Positions 1 to 6,075 of a DNA stretch of 25,714 nucleotides are shown in pieces (the first letter of the stretch is position 1; each line of letters opens with the position of its first letter). Made by a program: the position numbers and the translations under genes. A model generated the notes under the pieces. That model was not told the origin of the DNA. It made no database searches and saw only the letters and a program-made list of their open reading frames with translations. This DNA is from Clostridia bacterium (GTDB lineage: Bacteria > Bacillota > Clostridia > Oscillospirales > CAG-272), in contig JAGDCE010000081.1 of NCBI GenBank assembly GCA_017958705.1, forward strand, positions 1 to 25,714, given 5' to 3'.

Positions 1-314
1 AGATGACTCATGCTCATGAAGACGGGGGAGCCGTTATGATCCGCCGGTATGACGTGCTTTATCGCGTTTCCGAGCGTCGCGGAGCCGCTTATCAGCTCGT
101 CTTCGCAGATCCTGACCGGCGCCTGTTCGCAGATCGCTCTTATCGCGACGTCGTGCTTTTTCAGCGGGTCGTCAAATTCGCAATCGATCTTCACGCACGG
201 CGTTTCCCTGCACTGCAGACCGTATTTATGCCCGAGCGATTCGTATGCGAACCTGCGCGTGCCGTCGCTGCATCTGACCGGTCTTTTTATTCCGTTTGCC
301 GACGGAAATTCCAT
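1..314 (-). CDS. Probable glycyl radical enzyme (pyruvate formate-lyase-like), N-terminal fragment
   Basis: The reading frame starts at an ATG (314-312) and runs open off the left edge, giving the first 104 residues. A GGGAG ribosome site lies just before the ATG, inside the end of the upstream peptidase gene. The start follows that gene's TGA by two bases, so the two are almost certainly translated together. Residues about 62-104 (ICEDELISGSATLG, then a stretch ending PVFMSMSH) resemble the N-terminal part of pyruvate formate-lyase-type glycyl radical enzymes, where a 'DELIvG' element precedes the barrel. The catalytic cysteine and the C-terminal glycyl radical motif would lie outside the window, so the family call rests on this short N-terminal match only. 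Several cysteines occur in the first 40 residues (RCSD, LQCRETPCVKIDC), which is unusual for the family. It may instead be a related protein of unknown role. Confidence 0.45.
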   Translation of the reverse strand, partial: MEFPSANGIKRPVRCSDGTRRFAYESLGHKYGLQCRETPCVKIDCEFDDPLKKHDVAIRAICEQAPVRICEDELISGSATLGNAIKHVIPADHNGSPVFMSMSH

Positions 315-316
315 TT

Positions 317-772
317 TCAATCTCCCTTGATCCTGTGAAATACCTTGGCCGCCGCGCGCCTCAGCCGGCGATACGGCGAAACTATCAGCCGCCGCAGCGT
401 GAAGTTGCCGCCCCACAGACGGCTGTATATCCTGTACCCCGCTCCGTCGAGCTTTACTTCTTTATCCTTCCGCTTGATCCTTGTCATCACGCCGAGCATA
501 TCGTCCTCGGCGACGGTCTCGCGAAAGCAGTTGTTGTCGCCTGCGGTGACGTACCCGCCGTCGCGCACCGTAAGTACGCGGTGAAGCACGTATTTGTCCG
601 ACGCGCGGAAAAAACCGACGTCGTATTTTTTCAGTCTTCCGTCTTTTTTGGTTATTACGACGAGGTCCCGCCCGGTCTTTATCAGCGGGCGCATGCTCGT
701 GCCGACCGTGCGGTAGAATATCTCCCCGTCACGGTCGAGCAACTCCTCGAAGCTGATCTCTTTAGCTTCCAC
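317..772 (-). CDS. S26-family signal peptidase-like protein, Ser-His type
   Basis: A protein of about 151 residues when read from the GTG at 772-770, which lies one base after the TGA of the upstream lipoprotein gene. An ATG at 829-827 would add 19 residues but would overlap that gene by 56 bases. Near the N-terminus GTSMRPLI carries the nucleophilic serine (SMxP motif of S26 peptidases). Next come KKYDVGFFR, VLHRV and TAGDNN, which match the order in archaeal/ER (Sec11-type) signal peptidases, where histidine replaces the bacterial general-base lysine. The protein is short and basic at its C-terminus, and no clear transmembrane segment is visible, so it may not be a housekeeping leader peptidase. 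Its place between a secreted lipoprotein and an enzyme gene suggests cleavage of a specific exported substrate. That substrate role is inference. Confidence 0.7.
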   Translation of the reverse strand: MEAKEISFEELLDRDGEIFYRTVGTSMRPLIKTGRDLVVITKKDGRLKKYDVGFFRASDKYVLHRVLTVRDGGYVTAGDNNCFRETVAEDDMLGVMTRIKRKDKEVKLDGAGYRIYSRLWGGNFTLRRLIVSPYRRLRRAAAKVFHRIKGD

Positions 773-773
773 G

Positions 774-3752
774 TCAGTGCAGCGAGCGGTAAAGCGTATC
801 GAGCACGGCGGTATCCGTGACCGCCTCACCCGCTATAATGAGCAGACCTTCGGTCGTCACGGTGACGACCTTGCCGCTTTTTTCAACGGGTTCGTTGCCT
901 TTGACGTAATCGACGCCGTAATGGTCGAGCACCTCGTATCCGTCACAGCTGACGCCGATGCGTTCAAGCGCGTATACGGGCAGCCAGAAATCGGTGCCGG
1001 ACGCGAGCAGCGTCGCCTCGGTGTTGTCCGGAATGAGTCTGGTCTCGACGCCGCCGATGTAGGCGTTGTAACCGTTGACCTTGAATACGGACATATCCGC
1101 CGTCAAGCAGTCGGGCGCGTATTTTTCTGCCGCCTTTTCGGTGTAGCGGAAGCAGAAGCGTCCGTCAGGCGCGGCGTCGCCCTTGTCGATGAAGCTCATG
1201 ATCTGTCCGTCGTCGACGGAGTTGTCAGCCCACTTGAAATCGAGCGTTTCGCCGTTGTAGCCGACGAGCGCGCGGCTGATTTTGACGGTGATCCGCTTGC
1301 CGCTGACGACGTATTCGGCCTCGCCCGCCTTTTCGGTATTCCAGCCGTCCGTGAATTTCTCAACGGAGCAGGCGCCGCCATCGCGTTCGCGGTTGATCAC
1401 GTAATCGAAGCCGTACCAGCCGTTTTCGTCGCTGCCGTCGGTCTTGAGGAACAGGTTCATCCATTTCGCGTCCCCGGGCGCGGTTATATCGTCTGCGCAG
1501 TCCGCGTAAATGTACAGATATTCGGCGTCAGCCGAGACTTTACAGGTCAGTATGTCGTTTCTGCCGCTGTCGTCGGTGTAACGCATGCCGCCGACGTGCG
1601 ACGGATGGTTCCTGTGCGCCACGTCTCCGTATACGTCGCGGAATTCGGGCCCGACTCCGAGCCACTGCACCGCGTCGCCTCCGATATCTATGGTCCTCTG
1701 ACCGAACGCGGCTTCCTGTGAGCGCGAGCCCTTGTAGGTCCTGACGTTCATGACGGTCTGATAGTAATAGTTATCTCCGAATCCGCCCTTCATAGGCTCT
1801 ATGTCGCGCGAGTATTCGGGGTTGAAGTTGTCAACGTATATATTATGCTTCGGATCTTTTTTGTCGGAGGTGCTTACGTATTCGTAAGCGATCATCTGAC
1901 CGGGGGTCTCCCAGCGGCCTGCCCACCATTCGTTCCAGCCGGTGATCATGATCAGGCGCGGCGCTCTGTCTATCGCGCGGTCGAACTGCTCCTGATACGC
2001 AAGCCCGAGGCCGCTCGTCTGCGGGTACAGGCCGAAGCCCATGTTCCAGTCGCCCTGCGAAAGCTCCTTCGGCTCGCCGGTCGCCTTGGTATAGCTTCTG
2101 CCCGCGTTTGTGTCGTAGCTTCCGTTGACCCAGAAGCCGCACATGACGCACATCTGCTCGAGCGAGCGTCCGCCGTTTTCCTTGACGAAGCCGCCCTTCT
2201 GCGGGTACATCGTGCCCCACGCCCAGCAGTTTATGCCCTTTTCGTTGTTATACCAGTCGTGGTGTTCGTTCGCCCACGAGATGCGTACGGTGAAGAAATC
2301 CTTCTGTTCCGCGGTGAGCTTGTTGCTGTTGTCCGTAAACATTATGACGGGCTTGCCATCCCACAAGAACCACAAATCGGAGTACATGCCGGCGTTATAG
2401 ATGCTGTTCCAGATGAGCGAAAGCTCCTTGGTTTTGCCGCCCTGCATGAGGAAGCAGAAATCGGGAGTCCGCAGGCCTTCTTTTCTCATCTGCGACCATA
2501 CGCGCAGTACCGCTTCATAGCTTTTCGGATACGTCGGGCCGTTCGTCACGTCAAAGTACACGAAGTCGACGCCCGCCTCGGCGAGCATCGAGCCGTGCTT
2601 GCGTATGACCCACTCGTCGTCGGAGCAGTAATAGCCGAAATACGGCTCGCTCCAGTAGTGGACGAATCCGAGCTCGCCCGCCGCGAGCGTCTTCCACAGC
2701 GCGTCCATGCCGCCCGACGTATACGCGGCGGTGTGGTCGTACAGCGGCTTGCCGTTGTTCGACGATTCATGCCAGAGGAAGTAGAATATTCCGACCTTCG
2801 CGCCGTTCGGCTTCGTCTGACCGGAGAGCGTAACTCTTCCGACGTCGTCGGCGGCGACGTACGTATCGGCGAAGACGTCGCGCGTGTTTTCCTTGATGCC
2901 GTTGTTGTCAAGCTTTACGACGGTTTTTTTCGCGATCGTGGCGGATATGTCGGTCGCCGTGATGCCGTTCGGCGTTATGTGCGCCCAGAGGTGGCAGAAG
3001 CCGCCGGAGATAACGTCTAAGTCTGTTCTGTCGGTGATCTTCGGATTTTCGGCAGTCGGGCTGTACATCCTTACCGTGCGTCCCTCGATCGTCAGATACG
3101 CTATGGGGCGCTTCTCCTCGCCTGCGAAGATCGAGATCCTGTTCTCGACCGGATCGTCGACGACGGTGACGAGCTCACCCGCAGCGAGGTCCCAGTCCGC
3201 CGCGAAATACGACGTCTCGGGCCATACGCCTACCCTCATGCCGACCTGCTTGCCGCGCATCGCGATCCATACGCCGTTGTGGCGCGTCGGATCGGCTCCC
3301 GCGGAATCGAGCCTGAGCCCGAAATAGCAGGTGAACCAGGTGTAATCGTTCGCCGGCACGTCGCAGGTGAGCCTGAACGTATACTCGGCCGGAGTGTCGG
3401 CAGACGCCTCGGACAGCGTGTGGATGCCGCCGACCTCTTCCGGCGGCACCGTAAGCGTCGCGCCGGACGTCGCGGCGTCTCTGTGGAGGCCGAAATAAGC
3501 GCCGGATTTCTCTATGCTTTCAAAAACGCACTTTTCAATGCTCGTCTCGATCTTTTCCCCGTATTCGTATTCGGGCACGTGTATATCCGAGCCGATCCTG
3601 TACTCTCCGGACGGTACGGGGATCGGGGTCTCTGTCGTATCCGGTGCGGTCGAAGACGCGGTCGTGTCCGTCTGTTCCGAATCGCTTTTGCACGCGCAAA
3701 GAGCCGATAGCAGGAACAGCGCGGAAATGATCACGCACAACACTTTTTTCAT
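774..3752 (-). CDS. Secreted lipoprotein with GH99/GH71-like glycosidase barrel, carbohydrate-binding-like and C-terminal stalk domains
   Basis: A protein of 992 residues. The ATG at 3752-3750 was chosen because it begins a lipoprotein signal peptide (MKKVLCVIISALFLLSALCAC) with a lipobox cysteine followed by a Ser/Thr-rich linker, and GGAG precedes it by 10 bases. Residues about 60-300 look like a beta-sandwich. Residues about 320-640 look like a TIM-barrel: KVGIFYFLWH, FVYFDVTNG near 400 and ITGWNEWWAGRW near 600. The WNEW element is typical of GH99/GH71-like and WbsX-type barrels. Residues about 720-860 (LYIYADCADD, WYGFDYVINR) resemble a CBM9/DOMON-like sugar-binding module. The last 90 residues resemble a copper-amine-oxidase-N-like stalk repeat. 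It probably acts on the outer face of the membrane on complex polysaccharide; the substrate cannot be read from the sequence. It is the first gene of a minus-strand operon with the peptidase and the glycyl-radical-like gene. Confidence 0.75.
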   Translation of the reverse strand: MKKVLCVIISALFLLSALCACKSDSEQTDTTASSTAPDTTETPIPVPSGEYRIGSDIHVPEYEYGEKIETSIEKCVFESIEKSGAYFGLHRDAATSGATLTVPPEEVGGIHTLSEASADTPAEYTFRLTCDVPANDYTWFTCYFGLRLDSAGADPTRHNGVWIAMRGKQVGMRVGVWPETSYFAADWDLAAGELVTVVDDPVENRISIFAGEEKRPIAYLTIEGRTVRMYSPTAENPKITDRTDLDVISGGFCHLWAHITPNGITATDISATIAKKTVVKLDNNGIKENTRDVFADTYVAADDVGRVTLSGQTKPNGAKVGIFYFLWHESSNNGKPLYDHTAAYTSGGMDALWKTLAAGELGFVHYWSEPYFGYYCSDDEWVIRKHGSMLAEAGVDFVYFDVTNGPTYPKSYEAVLRVWSQMRKEGLRTPDFCFLMQGGKTKELSLIWNSIYNAGMYSDLWFLWDGKPVIMFTDNSNKLTAEQKDFFTVRISWANEHHDWYNNEKGINCWAWGTMYPQKGGFVKENGGRSLEQMCVMCGFWVNGSYDTNAGRSYTKATGEPKELSQGDWNMGFGLYPQTSGLGLAYQEQFDRAIDRAPRLIMITGWNEWWAGRWETPGQMIAYEYVSTSDKKDPKHNIYVDNFNPEYSRDIEPMKGGFGDNYYYQTVMNVRTYKGSRSQEAAFGQRTIDIGGDAVQWLGVGPEFRDVYGDVAHRNHPSHVGGMRYTDDSGRNDILTCKVSADAEYLYIYADCADDITAPGDAKWMNLFLKTDGSDENGWYGFDYVINRERDGGACSVEKFTDGWNTEKAGEAEYVVSGKRITVKISRALVGYNGETLDFKWADNSVDDGQIMSFIDKGDAAPDGRFCFRYTEKAAEKYAPDCLTADMSVFKVNGYNAYIGGVETRLIPDNTEATLLASGTDFWLPVYALERIGVSCDGYEVLDHYGVDYVKGNEPVEKSGKVVTVTTEGLLIIAGEAVTDTAVLDTLYRSLH

Positions 3753-3779
3753 GGCACAATGTCTCCGTTTTTTTCTTTC

Positions 3780-3807
3780 ATTATACCATATATATGCGAT
3801 TTTGCAA
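3780..3807 (-). promoter_or_regulatory. Promoter of the glycosidase lipoprotein operon
   Basis: On the minus strand TTGCAA (3807-3802) is followed after 16 bases by a perfect TATAAT (3785-3780). The -10 box lies 28 bases before the lipoprotein ATG, which leaves a short leader containing the GGAG ribosome site. The -35 box is only a partial match. Confidence 0.65.
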
Positions 3808-3861
3808 GATGTGCGGCGAAATTGTTTTGCCGAAATCCGCATTTTTTCGCGCGTAAAAAAG

Positions 3862-3901
3862 AAAAAAGACGTTATCAGCCGATAAAATCGTCTATAACGT
3901 C
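3862..3901 (-). terminator. Rho-independent terminator of the DUF6514-like gene
   Basis: On the minus strand the arms GACGTTAT (3901-3894) and ATAACGTC (3875-3868) pair perfectly. They enclose an inner CGAT/ATCG stem and are followed directly by six T residues and, after one base, six more. The upstream arm lies inside the final codons of the small gene at 3875-4090, so the terminator is built into the coding end. It separates that gene from the lipoprotein promoter just downstream. Confidence 0.8.
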
Positions 3902-4090
3902 GTCAAAATGTATCGGATCGAGCCCGAGCCTGCAGCACGTACGGGCGAGGCGCGCGGTCGCCTCCCTGTCGGGGCATATATCATATACCGAGCGGATCTT
4001 TTCGCCGCCCCGGTATACGTCGATGCCGTACCACGTCCGCTCCGTGTCACCGTCGCTCACCGTCGTCTCGTTTATAACGTATTTATACAT
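3875..4090 (-). CDS. Small DUF6514-like protein of unknown function
   Basis: A 71-residue acidic protein starting with MYKYVINETTVSDG and containing WYGIDVYRGGEKI, then SVYDICPDREATARLARTCCRLGLDP and ending DDVIDDFIG. The pattern of a short beta-rich N-terminus with a YGI element, then a 'DIxxDREA' segment and a helical end resembles the small Clostridia family DUF6514. That assignment is from memory of the pattern. The ATG is preceded by GAGGTGAG at suitable distance, and a TATAAT box lies about 23 bases upstream, so it is expressed on its own. A terminator overlaps its 3' end. No enzyme motif, membrane segment or signal peptide is visible and the function is unknown. Confidence 0.7.
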   Translation of the reverse strand: MYKYVINETTVSDGDTERTWYGIDVYRGGEKIRSVYDICPDREATARLARTCCRLGLDPIHFDDVIDDFIG

Positions 4091-4112
4091 GACCGCTCAC
4101 CTCACGCACGGT

Positions 4113-4118
4113 ATTATA
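4113..4118 (-). promoter_or_regulatory. Likely -10 box for the DUF6514-like gene
   Basis: A perfect TATAAT on the minus strand, with the ribosome site GAGGTGAG and ATG following within 30 bases. I see no good -35 box 16-18 bases upstream, where the sequence is an A-rich CAAAAT-type match. Confidence 0.45.
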
Positions 4119-4201
4119 GCGAAACGGCACGGCGTATTTTGACGAATCCGGGCGCAGACTCCGTTTTTTTGAAAAAATCCGAGGCCTGACGGGCAAAAAC
4201 A

Positions 4202-4230
4202 TTGACAAAGCGCGCGCTATATGGTACAAT
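4202..4230 (+). promoter_or_regulatory. Promoter of the Gfo/Idh/MocA-type gene
   Basis: Consensus TTGACA (4202-4207), a 17-base spacer and TACAAT (4225-4230), followed by a leader of about 30 bases carrying AGAGG nine bases before the ATG at 4269. The position of this promoter excludes the in-frame ATG at 4221, which would lie inside it. Confidence 0.8.
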
Positions 4231-4268
4231 CCGAGGAGAAGAAAATAACGGATGAGAGGTTGATGATC

Positions 4269-5480
4269 ATGGCGTACACGATAAAGCTCGGAATGTTCGG
4301 CGCATGGCGCGGCAGCAGTTACATAGAACTCATCGGCGAGGAGGATCCGTCTGTCGTGAAGATCGTCGCGGTCTGCGACAAGCAGGCGGAAAAGCTCGAC
4401 CACACGGAAGGATTGAAGGACGCGAAGCTGTTTTCCGATTTCGACGATTTCATCTCGTACGGAAAAAGCGTCGGGATGAACGCGGTGTTCCTCGCAAACT
4501 ATTTCCACGAGCACGCGATATACGCGATCAAGGCGATGGAGGCGGGCATGGACGTCGTCAGCGAATGCACGTCGGCGGCGACGCTTAAACAGTGCGTCGA
4601 TCTCGTTCGCTGCGTCGAGCGCACCGGCAGGAAATACATGATCGCGGAGAATTATCCGTTCATGACGGCGAATCTCGAGATGAAGCATCAGATCGACGGC
4701 GGCACGCTCGGAACGCTGCTTTACGCCGAGGGTGAATACAACCATTCGGGCGATCTTAACACGCTGAAATATCTTACGCCGTTCAAATATCACTGGAGAG
4801 CGTGGATGCCGCGCACGTATTACGTCACGCACGCGATGGGACCGCTGATGTACATGACCGGCAGTATGCCGAAATATGTTTCGGCGCGCGCTTCGCATTC
4901 GAAGCTGCTTGAAGAGATACGCGATTTCAGACCGAACGACGACGGCATGGCAAGGATGTTCTGCGAGATGGATAACGGCATGACGGCGTCGTTTACCGGA
5001 TGCACGGCGCAGGCGTCAGATTACAGCCGTTACCGCGTCGTCGGCGACCGCGGATCGGTCGAGCAGGGCGGTTACACCGGCGGCAGCGTCCGTCTGTACT
5101 ACTCCGGCCACACAAAGCCAGAGGGTGTGACAGATGAGGTCAGGATGATCACGCCGGATCCGGCGTCGTGAGGCGAAAAAGGGCTGAAGGCGCTTCACGC
5201 GGGCCACGGCGGCGGCGATTACTGGATAATTCAGAACATGATAGATTATTTCGCTCACGGCGTGACGCCGTTCTTCGACGTGTATAAGGGCGTCGCGATG
5301 TCTGCGACCGCGATCCTCGGCTGGCGCAGCTGTCTCAATCACGGCGAGAACTTCAGGATACCGGACTTCTCGGTCGAGGAGGAGCGCGCGGCGTATGAGA
5401 ACGACGACCTCACGCCGTTCCCCGATGAAAACGGCGAAGGCGCCACCCTCCCGCCGTCGACGATGTACGGAAAATATTGA
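4269..5480 (+). pseudogene. Gfo/Idh/MocA-family oxidoreductase interrupted by one in-frame TGA
   Basis: Read from the ATG at 4269, the frame encodes 300 residues up to TGA (5169-5171). It then continues in the same frame with coherent protein sequence (GEKGLKALHAGHGGGDYW... to STMYGKY) until a second TGA at 5480, for 403 codons in all. The N-terminus IKLGMFGAWRGSSY is the Rossmann start. SECTSAATL takes the place of the usual EKP-type motif, which is seen in some subfamilies. AENYPFM and LLYAEGEYNHSG match the NAD-dependent sugar dehydrogenase fold. The second fragment carries the C-terminal barrel end normally needed for folding. A single C-to-T change of CGA (Arg) to TGA would explain it. 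TGA ends many neighbouring genes, so a changed genetic code is unlikely. It is a recent nonsense mutation, a sequencing error or, least likely, a recoded stop. The substrate is unknown. Confidence 0.75.
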
Positions 5481-5566
5481 CGCTTAGTATTTATAAAACG
5501 GAAAACGAAGTTATGTGTTCCGCGCTTAACGCCTGAAATCACAAAAAATGAACACGGGCTTACGCC
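5481..5566. other. Intergenic, no gene seen
   Basis: AT-richer sequence between the broken oxidoreductase gene and the palindromic repeat block. I see no open frame with a ribosome site and no strong hairpin. Confidence 0.5.
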
Positions 5567-5697
5567 TTAATGAAGACACTCGCTGCGCTCGTTAATGAAG
5601 TAAAGTCGCCCCCCGTTCCTTAATTAGCTCCGCAGGAGCGTCTTCATTAGCGAAGCGTCTTCATTTCTTCATTAGCCCCGATAGGGGCGACTTCATT
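5567..5697. repeat. Mosaic intergenic element of short palindromes separated by a recurring CTTCATTAG word
   Basis: The word CTTCATTAG or a variant occurs at 5619 (CTTAATTAG), 5642, 5659 (CTTCATTTC), 5667 and 5691 (CTTCATTGA), and in inverted form (TTAATGAAG) at 5567 and 5592. Between the copies are small self-complementary blocks: GCTCC-GCA-GGAGC, GCCCC-GATA-GGGGC and CGC-T-GCG-type cores. The outer arms AAGTCGCCCC (5603-5612) and GGGGCGACTT (5684-5693) are perfect inverted repeats, and both are flanked by the recurring word. The block codes for nothing visible. It resembles the REP/MITE-like intergenic repeats of Clostridia genomes; copy number elsewhere cannot be seen from one window. Confidence 0.7.
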
Positions 5698-5727
5698 GAA
5701 AAAAGCACGCTGTTGCGTGCTTTTTTC
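5698..5727. terminator. Bidirectional rho-independent terminator
   Basis: A perfect palindrome: an A6 run, then GCACGC, loop TGTT, GCGTGC and a T6 run. It starts immediately after the CCA end of tRNA-Tyr on the minus strand. On the plus strand it can stop transcripts arriving from the oxidoreductase gene and the repeat block. Confidence 0.9.
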
Positions 5728-5812
5728 TGGTGGGGGAAGGTGGATTCGGACCACCGAAGTCAGTGACAACAGATTTACAGTCTGCCCCCTTTGGCCGCTC
5801 GGGAATTCCCCC
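5728..5812 (-). tRNA. tRNA-Tyr (GTA)
   Basis: 85 bases including an encoded CCA (5730-5728). The acceptor stem GGGGGAA/TTCCCCC pairs perfectly, with A as discriminator. The anticodon is GTA (5778-5776 on the minus strand) within the stem-loop CAGACTGTAAATCTG. It has the long variable arm of class II tRNAs (about GTCACTGAC) and a TTCGAATCC-type T loop, here GGTCCGAATCC. It lies four bases after tRNA-Thr and directly before the terminator, so the two form one transcription unit. Confidence 0.95.
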
Positions 5813-5816
5813 TTAT

Positions 5817-5891
5817 TGGAGCTGGTGAACGGAGTCGAACCATCAACCTGCTGATTACAAATCAGCTGCTCTGCCATTGAGCCACACCAGC
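5817..5891 (-). tRNA. tRNA-Thr (TGT)
   Basis: 75 bases including an encoded CCA. The acceptor stem GCTGGTG/CACCAGC is perfect, with T as discriminator. The anticodon loop TTTGTAA gives anticodon TGT, closed by GCTGA/TCAGC. The D arm is GCTCAATGGCAGAGC and the T loop contains GGTTCGACTCC. It is the first tRNA downstream of the minus-strand promoter at 5962-5934. Confidence 0.95.
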
Positions 5892-5933
5892 ACAGTCGTC
5901 GCTGTTAACTCCGGTTCATCTGCGACGGATCGT

Positions 5934-5962
5934 ATTATATCACAAAGTTTTTTATTTGTCAA
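5934..5962 (-). promoter_or_regulatory. Promoter of the tRNA-Thr/tRNA-Tyr unit
   Basis: On the minus strand a perfect TTGACA (5962-5957), a 17-base spacer and a perfect TATAAT (5939-5934), about 42 bases before the 5' end of tRNA-Thr. It is divergent from the promoter at 6006-6034, with 43 bases between the two -35 boxes. Confidence 0.9.
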
Positions 5963-6005
5963 GTCCTTTTCAATATTTTTTATTTCGGTTTTTGACGAAA
6001 AACGA

Positions 6006-6034
6006 TTGACAATATCGTGATTCGATGTTAAAAT
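6006..6034 (+). promoter_or_regulatory. Promoter of the TerB/BrxD/helicase/addBA operon
   Basis: Perfect TTGACA (6006-6011), a 17-base spacer and TAAAAT (6029-6034). A strong AGGAGG (6061-6066) then lies nine bases before the ATG at 6076. A small inverted repeat GTTTTT-GACG-AAAAAC (5988-6003) sits directly upstream of the -35 box. I see no second promoter between here and addA. Confidence 0.8.
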
Positions 6035-6075
6035 AATATGATACCCGGAATACTGAAAAAAGGAGGTCAGCCGTT

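Noticed and set aside
4221..4268. ATG at 4221 as start of the oxidoreductase gene
   Set aside because: It lies inside the promoter (between the -35 and -10 boxes). The ATG at 4269 has a well-placed AGAGG and begins the Rossmann strand.
5169..5215. Selenocysteine insertion at the in-frame TGA of the oxidoreductase gene
   Set aside because: No convincing bacterial SECIS hairpin follows the TGA, and this family has no known selenocysteine at that place. A nonsense change is simpler.
5567..5697. CRISPR array
   Set aside because: The recurring unit is only nine bases, occurs in both orientations and is irregularly spaced, and no cas genes are nearby.
5728..5891. Integration site (att) of a mobile element at the tRNA genes
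   Set aside because: Both tRNAs are intact and no duplicated tRNA 3' end or integrase gene was found in the window.
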